Assembly: GCA_003255025.1 (NCBI GenBank)
Contig: QANY01002235.1
Location: forward strand, 1,208,260-1,272,259
DNA: 64,000 nucleotides
Source of the DNA: Datisca glomerata
Lineage: Eukaryota; Streptophyta; Magnoliopsida; Cucurbitales; Datiscaceae
Direction of reading: 5' to 3'
The position numbers and the translations under genes were made by a program. Shown one piece after another: positions 22,366 through 33,912 of the stretch. The notes under the pieces were generated by a model. That model had not been told where the DNA came from. It searched no databases and saw nothing but the letters and a program-made list of their open reading frames with translations. The first letter of the stretch is position 1, and each line of letters starts with the position of its first letter.

Positions 22366-22470
22366 AAGTCTTCAAGGCTGATCTTGAAGACTTCAAGAGT
22401 GATATGAAAGTTTTCAAGATTAATCTTAGAGTCATAAATGTTCATCTTAAAGACTTTAAGACATTTCACA
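22366..22470. repeat. 21-bp palindromic repeat array 3
   Basis: Four to five copies of the unit seen at 17.45 and 19.2 kb (GAAGTCTTCAAGGCTGATCT and variants). On the minus strand they encode seven-residue repeats (LEVFKIS, LEDFITV). They lie just after the LTR-like block. Confidence 0.7.
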
Positions 22471-23734
22471 CATGAAGGTAAAACTTCAAGTGAGTACTTC
22501 CTAGGGTGGTTCAATGCTTCAGACAGTGTGATCATTATGAAGATCATATTTGTAATATTTGATACTTTGGATACCATCCTTTAGGGAGCTTCTAAGATTG
22601 AAGACGAGGTACTCTAACACCTTACTATTATCCAATAAAAGAGATTGTGAATTTCTAAATTACGCTAAAATCGCGCTCCCACTTGATTTTCTAAATTATG
22701 TGAGTTTTTATTACTGTAGGTTACTAAGTGATGTTAGGTAATTAGCCAACTTAATCTTTAGCAACCTACTTCGATTAGACAAACATGCTCAATTAGTATT
22801 ATGTTTAAGTAAATACAGTTTTATCTAAATTCTAATAATCTCACAATTTAATTAACGACAAATTAAATATGTAGCAAGATCATTAAAATTAAAAAATATT
22901 TTTAAGTAATACTAATAACATGCTTCTAAGGTTATTTTAAGCCCTAATTGATTATGCTTAATTTTATCTTCATTATGCAATCATAAACACTTATTCTTTT
23001 AGAAACTTAAATTCACATGGTATCTAAATGTGATGTGCATAAAATAAAATTATCTAAGCATGCTAGGCACAAAACATAATAAACAAAACAACAAGATATA
23101 AAAGAAAATAAACCTAGCCTTGCATAACTCTAAGACTATCTTAATTCAAAAGTGAAAATTATTCTTCAAGATAGACTGAGATGTGATCCCTGGTTGCTGG
23201 AATCGTCTACTCGCTTCCTCATGAGATTCATCCCCTTTCAACTAATTGAACTTGGTAAAAGTTGGAAAAATCCTGTCATTCCCTGAGATGTTAACTTTAG
23301 CCTCAAATATGACTAGAAAAACGCCTGAATTTGGTCTTCTTCATGAAGCACAAAATTGTCGGGCTAAAATTACAATAAAAATACCGAACCTATCACTATG
23401 TAGCCACCTGCTGCACGGCCATGAGTTTTTTTCTATTTTTTTATTCCATTTTTTCATCGATTCGATCTCCGCCCGAATAATTATATAAAAAAAAATCATA
23501 GCTTTCTCAAAAAAATTTATGAGAATCTATGAAAATTCTATACCTATCCAAAAGGGAAAATAACTCTTTATAGATTGTCCCTCTATTTACATAATCAATA
23601 AAATTTTTACATAAAATATAAATGGTTATGAAAATCAAAATTAATCATGCAAACACGAGTTAGGATTCTAAGAATGTGATAATACATGTGATTTTCATTC
23701 TAACAATAGACATCTAATAAATATATTTAGAATC
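22471..23734 (-). other. Probable internal part of a minus-strand copia fragment, no ORF recognised
   Basis: Read on the minus strand this follows a primer-binding site at about 23735-23752, so it would be the start of an element interior. No gag or pol similarity survives. GCGCTCCCACTTG at about 22673-22685 is the reverse complement of an AAGTGGGAGC-type purine tract, the usual mark just before a 3' LTR. The interior may therefore be a short deletion form. Confidence 0.35.
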
Positions 23735-23752
23735 GGGCTCTGATACCGATTG
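23735..23752 (-). other. Copia primer-binding site
   Basis: On the minus strand TCGGTATCAGAGCCCGATTC matches the plant initiator-Met tRNA complement TGGTATCAGAGC with one mismatch, directly downstream of the LTR-like text. This fixes orientation as minus. Confidence 0.65.
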
Positions 23753-24180
23753 AAGGAAAAATCGTTACAACTGAAAAATTGTCCCGATCTTAAAATCTAA
23801 TTATTAAACAATCTAATTCATGCTAGAATAAATATGAAAATCATACTCTTGATGCGTGAATCCCTCATACTCTTCCTTACTATATCTCAAACTGTCAATC
23901 AAAATCTCGACCGACTCATCACTAAAAAAAATCAAACGCAAAATCAGTTAATTAGAAAAATTATTTTCTTTTTATTTGACTTCGTTTTTTCAGTTTTTCG
24001 TAGACTTGTTATTTCTTTGTATCTATCCATAAACTGTTGTTTATAAAGAAAAAACCCAATCCTCAAAAATGCTCTTTTACAGCCATGGGTTACAAATAAT
24101 ATAACCCATGCAAAGCAATGATTGGAAATTTAATTCCCAACCGTATTACTGTTTTTATTTTTTAAAATTAATTTGGTTAA
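23752..24180 (-). repeat. Partial copia LTR next to the primer site
   Basis: Upstream of the primer site (minus strand) there is a CTTTATAAACAACAG TATA-like promoter near 24030-24045, followed by an AT-rich leader. The upstream LTR edge and a second LTR copy could not be identified. Confidence 0.4.
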
Positions 24181-25244
24181 TTAAATTTAAATAAATTAAT
24201 TTGAATTAATATTTGGCATTTTAAAAGTTAAGATTGAGCTAGTTCTTTAAATTTTAGTTGATTATATGATATGCATGTTATGCTACTTGTTTACTGAACA
24301 AGATCGGACACAGCGTAACTAAATTCGAGGCTAGGAAAGAGGTCATACAGATATAAATACATTTAACTACATAACTAATAAAATCTACCAATTAAAATGA
24401 TAATTGAATTTATTAATTACTAATTATGATTAACTCCACTATAAAATCATAATTGAAATCCAAATGTGATTTATATTACTCAACATAACCATACTTGACC
24501 TATTATTCATGATGTAATGCACTCTATAAGATAATATCATGCATAATTAGGTGGAGTACTATCAACATAATATTTATACTCTTCTTGGTATCTCTAAGTT
24601 TTAAATTCATTCTATTCGTCAACTATGATAATTTTCATACTTGATAACTCAAGTAAAATTATTTTTTCTGTAGTACTACACCAAAGAACTAGATGCTTAA
24701 TTTACTGTCACCACATAAGTGAATTACTTAAGATGTACTATGTCACTTAATTAAAAGTGTTTACGAATTCTACTATTTAGAATCTATGGACTCACTATCC
24801 AATAACGCAGTTATCCAACGAAAGAAATATGTTGACTCATATAGTCTCATTCTTAATAGATCAAAATAACTACACCATTAAATATGAGTTTACGACTCTC
24901 AATATTAGGGAAAAGGGTGATTAGGTACTAGAGAGACTAGCAGCTAGAAAAATATTATTAAATAAGAAAAAAGAAAAGAAAATAAAAAAGAGTTCAGTAT
25001 AGGAAGGAATACCACATGCGGTGACTCAACTAGTAGAAAGCTAAAGAAATAGCAACATAACACAGTAAAAAGAAAATATACAAAATGCTAACCTCGTTAA
25101 AAATCTTATCTGGTAAATACTTCATTGGGGAAAACTCAGAAATGGAAAAAGAGTGCTAGCCATAATACTATTTAAATCTATAAGTACCCAGACCCGCCAA
25201 ATCTTCATGATACGACTGCTGACAAGAAGCAGGAAGCTCAGAGT
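24181..25244. other. AT-rich DNA, no gene recognised
   Basis: No family similarity on either strand. The text around 24680-24900 (minus strand) has the look of non-coding retrotransposon sequence, but I cannot assign it. Confidence 0.35.
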
Positions 25245-26206
25245 ATCAGATGAGACCATCAGTAGTGGCAATAAACTTGGAAAGAAGATCTGCAATGCGA
25301 TTACCTTCTCTGAAGATATGAGCAACATGAAAATTCATATAGGAGATAAGATGTAATAATCGAGACCGAGCACCTTTTAAAGACCAAGGGACTTCAAGTG
25401 AGTGAGAGATAAGAAGAGAAACTACATATGACGAGTCGCTCTCCAACCAAAGAAAAGTCCAATTTTTATGATAAGCATAATTTATTACCTGAATAACAAT
25501 AGATAGCTGAACTTCAAAAGCAAATGTTGATTCTAAAGCTAAGACAATACCACCTTTAAAAAACCCACGATGACTTACGGAAAATTCTACTATATTCAGC
25601 ATGACCCGAACATCCAAGAGTCATACCATCAGTATTCACCTTGACCCAATCCAAAGGAGGAGGAAGCCAATGACCAAGAATAATCTTTGGAGCCTTAGGA
25701 GGAATACCTTTATTACCAAGAGAATGAAGAACAATAAGATCAATGATGGAGTTGTGCATAGTAGCTCTTTGCATTCGATTAGCATCACGCATAGTAGTCC
25801 AAATAAATGATAAAGATTGGCCGATCGAGATTAAATTATCTCCAAATGTTAAAAAGTTGATCATTCATGGAGACAAAAACAACATTTCTAAAAAAGTTTA
25901 TAAAATCAGAAGAAATATCCAACTGTATCTGGAATTTGATCGAAATATTAGTCAAATTACAGAAGCATAAGGACATCGAAGAAAAATATGATCCACCGAC
26001 TCAACATCAAGTTTACATAAAGCACAATGTGGCGGTAAAGTGATCCCTCTGGCCTGAAGGAGATCCATGGTAGGTAACCTATTAAGAAGAGTCTGCCAAA
26101 TAATTGTTGAGCGAGAGGGAGAGAAATATGAAGACCAAATATGAGTAGCCCAGAAAGGCTTTTCCTGGAGATCAGTAAAATGAAGATAAGCCTGCTTAGT
26201 AGTTAC
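25245..26206 (-). pseudogene. LINE-type retrotransposon 3' part: zinc-binding RT domain plus RNase H
   Basis: On the minus strand, from 26206 downward, the first piece is KQAYLHFTDLQEKPFWATHIW...IIWQTLLNRLPTMDLLQARGI...CALC...VDHIFLRCPYA. This is the zinc-binding domain of plant LINE reverse transcriptases (CxxC...HxxxxC). After frameshifts come WVKVNTDGMTLG and HAEYSRIFRKSSWVF (25565-25690), then ALESTFAFEVQLSIVIQVINYA and FLWLESDSSYVVSLL, ending HVAHIFREGNRIADLLSK (about 25280), an RNase H of the RVT_3 type. The upstream reverse transcriptase is missing, cut off by the CACTA-type end at 26207. Confidence 0.8.
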
Positions 26207-26705
26207 CACTACTACAAAAAAGGGCTTTTACGTCGGTAAATACCCGTCGTAAAAAGGTATACATGACGAGGATTCACCGTTGTCTATGTGTGTGTCGTGT
26301 AATATTTTTTCACATTACACGATGGTAGGAAACAAACTGTCATAAGACATCATTTTTATAACAAGCGTATTTTCAATAAATGTCGTAACTAGTTAACCCT
26401 ACCACGACACTTACAGGAACACACATCGTGTTATTTTTGTATGCCGTCGTAAAACTTAAAATCATTGACGATGGCGGTTATATATGACGCCGTGAGAAGT
26501 GAAGCATTGTCGTGTTTTCTGGAGATTGTTACCACGGTTTTATGTACTACTGTCGTAAAGAAATTAACGTCATCAGTAACCTTCTTTTGTATTACGACGT
26601 TTTATTCTTCGCGTTATGTCATTCATTGTCCTTATTATGATGTCACGTTTATTTACCGTCGTGGTAGATTCCCTTTTTTACTTCAATTTTTATATCTAAT
26701 GTCAC
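26207..26705 (+). mobile_element. One end of a CACTA (En/Spm) transposon
   Basis: CACTACTACAAAAAAGGGC at 26207 is a CACTA-type terminal repeat, and repeated subterminal motifs ACGTCG, CGTCGTAA and CGTCGTGG follow for about 450 bp. It abuts the broken LINE frame, with TAC (26204-26206) as a candidate half of a 3-bp duplication. I did not find the opposite end (a TTTTGTAGTAGTG) in the next few kilobases, so the element is partial or diverged. Confidence 0.6.
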
Positions 26706-28403
26706 AATACTGCTATTAATTTTTTTTATTCCACTGTAGAAATTCGGCTCAACCTAATCACAACTGATATGAAAATATCAAATTAAGAAAAACAGATACA
26801 AAACATTAAACTCTCAAGATTTATATACTATCAATAAAATATGAGAAGCCATAAGGTAATATTCAACATATACATCAGAAGAAAATAGGAGAAAAAAGAA
26901 AAATAAATTCATGATTTTTTATGGATCCTACTGTACCAGTTGAAAAATAAAAAAAATGTTCTTTAGCTGCAAATGGTACAGTCTTTGATCCCAATTTTGA
27001 TAACAAAGCACCAATGATTATCTTGATAAGCAGAAAGAGCTTCTCGGATTTGCCCCCGTCCTTCAATCGTAACACTTGATAGAATCCAACAACAATAATA
27101 TCAACAAGAGGAAAAGAAAATCATAAGAAATAATCTATATAAGCAAAAAGTTTATAATCTGTCATAAGAAACAAAATTAGGATATCATGTATAAGCATTC
27201 AAATAAACGAAGTTTTTTATAAGAGCAACAAGGGTGGACAATTTGAATTCCAAAGCCTATAAGGGTGGACAATTTGAATTTGCCATGAGCAGTTATTAAG
27301 CAAAGCTTGTTCATGAACAAGCTTTGGATCATGCCGAAGTTTCCAACTTAAACAAAGCTTGTTCATCAACAGTTTGATTGGAGAGAGTCAATTATGGTTC
27401 GTGAACTTCCAGAAAATAAATGCAACTTAAATCATACTCATCCTGCTAAAAGAAACGGACAATTCATTTTTTTTGGTAAGTGGAAACGGACAATTCATGC
27501 GCGCAACACAAAAGTTAAACATTATTGACAACAACAGACAAAAAAAAACATGTAAAAGACAAATGGCTTTCTCTGAAACTTTAATAACTCACACAAGCTG
27601 TTTAACAAAACCATTTTCCTCACAATTTTGGATTCTTTAATTATGTAATGAATCGATTATATAAATATGCACGACACGCAAATACAAAAGTACTCACAAT
27701 TTTGCAGATTTGCAGTTCGTGACCTGGAAATATGACCTCCTAGGGACCAGATGCATGGTACCTCCCATATATGTTTTTGAGTCCTGAGCAAAGAGCATAT
27801 AATGGAAATGGGAGGGGGGAGTAAGGATATGGATGATACATTTAGAACCAACTGAAATAATACCTCATGCATGAATTATGCCATTTATTGTTTTCTCACA
27901 ACAAACAAGGTTCACAACTCACCAGATTCGGAGAATTTACTTTGTAACAATCTAAACATGTCAAAAAACAACTGATTATTTCAAAACAAAGTTTTTCCTA
28001 CTATAATCATTTATGATCTGAAGAAAGTAGAGCATACCATGTAGCATAGCCAAAACGCTCCCCTGACTAAAAGAATAGGTTTATGGATCGGAGATTGATA
28101 AGATCGTCCTATTTATGTCCTCGCCATGAAATCTGGTTAGTATCTTTTATTTTATTGCTACATCCAGCTATACATTTCTAAAAATACGATAAACCATACT
28201 TAGTTCTTCCAGCAGTTTAGTAGTTACAAATACACCTCAGAAACTCTTGATATAGTCAGCTCAATTTATCTCCAATACTAAGTAGTTTCACATAATTAGA
28301 TAACTCTAGCACTCCATGATAAATTATAGAAGATGCATGATTAGTATAGAACATTAAGAAGAAAACGATAATCATAATCATGATATATTCAACCTTATAT
28401 AAG
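26706..28403. other. Non-coding DNA, no gene recognised
   Basis: Only short open frames. It contains a duplicated 20-mer, AAGGGTGGACAATTTGAATT (about 27230 and 27265), the palindrome at 27301-27326, and the 16-bp palindrome AACCTTATATAAGGTT at about 28391-28406, which overlaps the start of the bHLH fragment. Confidence 0.45.
27301..27326. repeat. Perfect 26-bp palindrome
   Basis: CAAAGCTTGTTCA is followed at once by its exact reverse complement. A half copy, CAAAGCTTGTTCATC, recurs about 50 bp downstream. Function unknown. Confidence 0.9.
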
Positions 28404-28765
28404 GTTGATGTTGAAAGGAGAAATGCAGATACTCGGATTGAGATATGCTGTGCAGGGAAGCCGGAGTTGCTGTTATCCACAGTGAACACCATAGACGCAT
28501 TAGCCTTGAGATTCAACAGTGTGTCATTAGCTGCTTCAATGACTTTGCAATGCAAGCTTCTTGTTCAGAGGTAAAATTGCCTAAAGTTTTAATTTGAAGA
28601 CGGCAAATGATTTTCTTTATATAGTCAAATTCAAATTCAAGAAGATTAACGTACTTTCATGCGTGTATGCCTTCCTATGAACTGAAGCAGAGAACATCAG
28701 CCAGTCCTGAAGAAATAAAGGAAGCACTATTTAGAAATGCAGGGTATGGAGGAAGCACTATACAA
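28404..28765 (+). pseudogene. bHLH transcription factor C-terminal (ACT-like) pseudogene, bHLH93-like
   Basis: VDVERRNADTRIEICCAGKP and ELLLSTVNTIDALAL, then in the next frame EIQQCVISCFNDFAMQASCSE, reproduce the C-terminal ACT-like dimerisation region of plant bHLH proteins of the bHLH61/bHLH93 group. A single missing base near 28506 explains the frame change. A GT donor follows at about 28570. After a 110-bp intron-like gap, ELKQRTSASPEEIKEALFRNAGYGG (about 28680-28755) is the expected last exon, but its usual RCL-stop ending is altered. The bHLH domain is not seen nearby. A partial, dead copy that kept its exon-intron layout. Confidence 0.8.
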
Positions 28766-29245
28766 GTTGTGTTAAAATGTTATAGAGAGAGATGGGTTAT
28801 TCAAGTCTTTGTATTTTCAAAGAGGTTTGTACAATGAGAAGTTCAATTTCCTTTAACCCCCTTTTTCCCCTCTTAAATAAGTAATTTCTGCTGATATAAA
28901 TATATCTCAGTTTGAGGAATGTTTATCATCTTAATTAGAACTGCTTCATCCTCCAAATTTGGAATTTATACATTACAATAATTAATCTTCTTTTAGCAGT
29001 TTAAAACAAAGGTTCCAATATAATCAAGGAGAAAGCAAAGGTAAAGGAAAAGCAGTTGTGGTCTTTTAAATATTTTATGAATGAAATTACACATTAAAAA
29101 CACATGGAAATTCAGTATTTAAACCAGACAAGGAAAAAGTAAAGAAGAGTAAGAACATTAAAACTTATTCAGTGTGTAGTAAAGAAGAGTAAGAACAATA
29201 ACACTTATTCATTCAAAGAAAGAATGAAAAATGAATGAAAGTATG
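28766..29245. other. Non-coding DNA with a short tandem duplication
   Basis: AGTAAAGAAGAGTAAGAACA followed by TTAAAACTTATTCAGTG-like text occurs twice in a row at about 29138-29211. No gene recognised. Confidence 0.5.
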
Positions 29246-30030
29246 TGATGTGAAATAGGATGAGAATTTGTCCCACATTGGAAACTCAAGGAAAGAATGT
29301 TGGATTTATAAACCCAACATTCATGCCTTAGGGTAAGCCCCAAGGGACACCTCACATTTTGTGGGGAAGAGAGGATCTAGATGGCACATGATTTTTTCTT
29401 CGCGCGCCGGCCATCCGTCCGGCTCGGTTTAGTACGGTACGATCAAAAGATTTATATTTTAGATAAATTTTCTTTGATTTATTTGGAGAGTAAGAAAATA
29501 TCTCCAAACAGAATATGTAATTATCTGCAGAAGATAATTAAAATATCTCCATTATCCCATAATATCATCAAAAATATGATTCTAATTTATCTACACGTTT
29601 GGCTTGCTCTCCAAGCCTTAAACGTTATATAAGAATAGGGCATTAGCTTCATTTTTTAAGAAACACAACAACACTCAATCAAAATGCATCCTGCATATTG
29701 AGAGAAATACAAAATGAGTTCTGTGAGGGTCAGAGTAATCGGTGGCTGTACTCTGGCTTAGATCGTTGTATCCTGCAAAAACGATTCGTCGTAGTCTCCA
29801 AGCATCCTGTGGAGGACGATTATTGTTTTTAGGACATTGCTTTCGAGCAATCCTCGATCTACATCGTATTTTTAGTTCTAATTTTGCTGTAATTGTTTTC
29901 GTTTAATTTTATTTATTAGATCTGATAAATTTTGCTGTAATCGTTTCTGTTGCAATTACGTTGTAATTGTTCCATATTTCTTTGTAATCGTTGGTTAATG
30001 AAAGTATCTTGTTCCATCTCTACACACGAT
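29246..30030 (+). repeat. Probable solo LTR of a copia element
   Basis: The block has a GTCCCACATTGG element near its start, a promoter-like GTTATATAAGAATAGGGC (29626-29643) about 380 bp in, and a leader containing AGCATCCTGTGGAGG. It closes with T-rich text ending near CTACACA. This layout is familiar from plant copia LTRs, but no partner copy is in the window and no duplication was found at the edges. Confidence 0.4.
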
Positions 30031-30507
30031 ATTTAGAGATAAGTCATGCTCTCCTATACTGCCAAACAAAGGTATTGCACCATTTGTAAGTTGATCATCT
30101 ATCCAGGTACTCTCATCTTCATTACTGATTTCAAAGAATAAATCATATAATAGTCCAATAGGTACTAAACAATGTAAATATAACTATATTTAGTAATAGA
30201 AACAAAAAACCCGACTCAAGAACAGGAGCCTCAAACACAAAATTCACAAAAACCTCATAAACACAAAATGAAACGCAAGAGAGCGCTCATCAAAGCATAC
30301 AATACAACTTACTAAGGGATGACTAAAAGCGGCGACAACAAGAGGGGATGATCTGGATCCTGGAGCTATGCAAAAATACTGTCTCTTCTTATTAGAAACC
30401 TTAAACCTAATGGATATGGCCAATGTTTGTTATTTAATCTTACCGTCAGACAAAGACGATCACATTATTCAACAAACAGCATTGATGTTGGCACAATCTA
30501 GCTCTAG
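30031..30507. other. Non-coding flank of the 30.5-37.6 kb element
   Basis: No gene recognised. With the right-hand flank at 37647 onward it forms the pre-insertion site. Confidence 0.4.
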
Positions 30508-30512
30508 GTAAC

Positions 30513-31162
30513 TGTAGGGATAAAAATACATGCAGAGACTCGATAATATTTTTGAATAAAATTCAATACTCTTATTTTTTGAGTAGGGTCTACATTAAGT
30601 TCAAATCAAATACTCTTGTGTGACCAAAATCATCATGACCGATGCATCTTTCACGACCTGATCGATGAGCATGACCCCACCTATACCTACACTACCGAGT
30701 TCATACGGATGACGAGATAATCTCATACTTAGGACCGTGACTACTCAAGATAGTCGATATTATGTTTCTGTCACAATATGATATAATAATCATACAATAA
30801 AAAAAAGATACATATCAAATCTATCAGACAATCTCAATATTTGTTAAAGAGGATAAGATGATAACCAAAATATCATAATCAAAGAATATTTTTCATGAAT
30901 ATCTTCATTCCTTATCAAATTAAGATATATTGAAATTGGACGTTTGACTGATATAGAAATCATTATTAATATATGATGATCTCCATTAAACAGTAAACAA
31001 TTCTCAAATATTGTTATTATGTTATTAAACACTTTATTGACTTGATTGTCTTGCGTACTGCTTTCATGATCATTCTTGATTTTTGTAGATCCTTGAACGA
31101 ATCACCGAGTGACGCATGACAAACCCCTCGACAGTTGATACTTACATATTTTTCGGATCAAT
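30513..31162 (+). repeat. 5' LTR of the Tat-type derivative
   Basis: It starts TGTAGGGATAAAAA and matches 36937-37641 through shared blocks such as CGATGAGCATGACCCCACCTA-like text, GGACGTTTGACTGATA and ACCCCTCGACAGT. Right edge uncertain by about 10 bp. Confidence 0.75.
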
Positions 31163-32375
31163 AATTTAACGCGGAACGTAGATCTCCCTCTTTCAAAATT
31201 GATTAAAAAGTTTATTAACCGTCGCCGCGATTGTTGCAAAAATGGTCATACGATCCATGTATCTAATTGAAAAAGAACGAGGAAAGATGGAGAGAATTTT
31301 TGATCGGCATGATAATCTGTTTCTGCCGTGCAAAGTCCGTTGCTGCCTGTAAATCAACGCTGCTGTAACCCGTTAAAAAAATAAAAAATCAAGCACATCC
31401 GCGGCGAGACCCGTGGCTGCAGCAGTGCACGGTCGATGCCGTGGACGCCAGATCCCGCGAACGCGTCTGTCAGGTCACCGGATGTTCTAGAAGAAGAGCA
31501 TCCACAACAACCGCAACCATGAAAAATGATGGAGGAAAAAAAATAAATCCTCCTCTAATTTCGAAAAATGGAAGCTCAGACCTACATCAAATGAGGCGTT
31601 TTCAGACTCCAAAACGCCCATAAAAATGATCAGAATCAAATTCCCGGCAATTCAAGCAGTCGCCGGCCGAAAATGGACAACGGGATCCGTCGCACGCGCC
31701 GGCATCGGCTGCTCTCCATCCTTACCCGACTTCAGCAGACCGGGTTAACCTACCCGGTCCATTCCGAACAACTCCACTTGAGAAACCCAATTGGTAGAGC
31801 ATACAAGGGCCCAAGAGAGAGCCTAAGCTCGGCCCGCGCCAGAGCATGACCCGCAGGAAACTGGTCTGCCATCGACCCACGTCCGCGCCCGAGATCGACC
31901 CAGGCGCAAGGTGGTAAGCCTGAGATCTAACGAACGACCCGCGCCAGCAGCAAAGCCCGCCCGCCTTCGGCCCACGGACCAGTAAATGAGCCCCAGACTC
32001 GAGACCCGCTACACGATCCGCGACCCTGGGCCTGTCACTGGACAGTTCGTCAGCCCAGCCCACGCATCCAAGGCCTTTACTGCAGGCCTTTGTTCCTCTT
32101 GCAGCCTAGTCTTCCCTCCAACAAGCCCAGCGCCTTGCCTAGCTCCTCACAGGCCCAATGCATGCTCATTCCTTCGAGTGGCCCAATCAGCTTCTCCAAA
32201 TCAGTTTTGTCAAGTTTTAAATAAAAAAAATGGCGGAGCAAATACACACAAGAATACAAACTCAAGGGAAGATTTATTTACGCACAATAATATTATTATT
32301 TATTTTAGTTTTAAGTAATTTATTTACTTATTATTTATTTTAATTGTAAAATTCTCTTGAATTAATTTACACTAT
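31163..32375. other. Element interior: unassigned block with a GC-rich core
   Basis: The part 31380-32210 is clearly richer in G and C than its surroundings. Open frames on both strands (up to 113 codons) show no known motif and look compositional. No primer-binding site could be fixed after the LTR. Confidence 0.4.
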
Positions 32376-32379
32376 TTGA

Positions 32380-32870
32380 TGTGTTATTAATGTCAGGAGA
32401 ATAATGTAATTATTTGCATCAATATTATTTAATATCTCAGACATGAGTGAGCTTCAAGATCTGGACGCGCATCGATCATCATCATTCTAAATTTGTTATT
32501 CCCTCAAAATCACGAGTCGCATCGATGATATTCATTAAAATTTTGAGGAAAATAATACAATAAATATTATTTAGCATCTTGGATAAGAGCATGTTTCAAG
32601 ATTTAGACGCAGACCATAAAACTCAGATCTGCATTATTTTAGATATTTATTCTCTCAAAATCAAAAGTCACATCGATGATCTCCATTAAAATTTTGAGAA
32701 GAATAATGCAATTATTTACATCAATATTATTTAACTCTTGGACAAAGAACGAGTTTCAAGATTTTGACGCAGACCATATAGTTCGGATCTGCATTATTTC
32801 AATTTTTTTATATTCTCTCAAAATCAAGAGTCACATTGATGATCTACATTAAAATTTTGAGGTACGTTAT
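32380..32870 (+). repeat. Tandem repeat, about 150-164 bp unit, about three copies
   Basis: Landmark ATTAAAATTTTGAG recurs at 32534, 32684 and 32848, with a diverged first copy near 32383. Between landmarks every copy holds TTTCAAGAT, GACGCAGACCATA and CTCTCAAAATCA segments. Confidence 0.8.
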
Positions 32871-33109
32871 TTATTTTTCATGCTCAATTTTACTATTATT
32901 TTAAAGAATATTTTTTAAAGCACTTTAATTTAGCATGAGCCCATTATAAGCAATAAGATCCTAGAACATAATAAAAGTCACAAAATCTATATTACCACGA
33001 CACCTCAGCACGAGGTCTATGAATCGCTAGGACCCACGCGGTAAGGGATGATAAGCTAGAAATAGAAATACAATGTAAATTCCCTAGGAATATACAAGTG
33101 CGTGTGCAG

Positions 33110-33912
33110 TTAAAATGCTCCCATGAGAGAGCAAACATAATTATCATGACCGGAGAGGTCAAGAAATATGCAAACGCTCACACGAGAGAGCGAACATAAT
33201 TATCAAGACAGAGAGGTAACGAAATATGCAAGCACTCCCGCGAGAGAGTGATCACAATTATCAAGACCAGAGAGATCATGAAATATTCAAACGCTCCAAC
33301 GAGAGAGCGAACATAATTATCAAGACCCTAGAGATCACAAAATACGCAATCACTCTTACGAGAGAGAACATAATTATTAAGACCCGAGAGGTCAGAAATA
33401 TGCAAACGCTCCCGCGAGAGCGAATATAATTATCAAGAATGGAGATGTCACGAAATATGCAAACACTCCCACGAGAGAGCGAACATAATTATCAAGATCT
33501 GAGATGCCACAAAATACACAAACGCTCCCACAAGAAAGCAAACATAATTATCGAGACCTAAGAGGTGACAGATGATGCAAATTCTTCCACGAGAGAGCAA
33601 AGATGATTATTAACAACCAAGAGACCACAGATTACGCCAATGCTCCCACGAGAAAGCGAGCATAATTATCAAGACCGTAGAAGTCAAAGATTACACCAAT
33701 GCTTCGGAAGATATTAAACATGATTATCAAGATCCGAGAGGTCACAAATTATGAAAAATACTCCTATGAGAGAGCATACATAATTATCAAGACCCAAGAG
33801 GTCACAAATTATGCAAACGCTCATGTGTGACATCAAACAAGACCAAAGAGGTCATAAATTACACAAACGCTCCCTCGAGAGAACAAACATAATTATCGAG
33901 ACCTGAGAGGTC
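33110..33912 (+). repeat. Minisatellite, about 58-60 bp unit, about fourteen copies
   Basis: The repeated segments are CGCTCCCACGAGAGAGCGAA, then CATAATTATCAAGACC, then GAGAGGTCACAAAATATGCA. Copies differ by point changes and short gaps. The CTCNNACGAGAG part is a short inverted repeat in each unit. Confidence 0.85.

Noticed and set aside
23735..23752. GGCTCTGATACC text considered as part of a tRNA gene
   Set aside because: It is the complement of a tRNA 3' end used as a primer site; no cloverleaf or A/B boxes surround it.
31722..32063. 113-codon minus-strand frame in the GC-rich block
   Set aside because: No recognisable motif, and GC-rich DNA favours long chance frames; kept only as a composition observation.
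33110..33912. Regularly spaced repeats that could suggest a CRISPR array
   Set aside because: Units are directly adjacent, without unique spacers, in a plant retroelement with LTRs.
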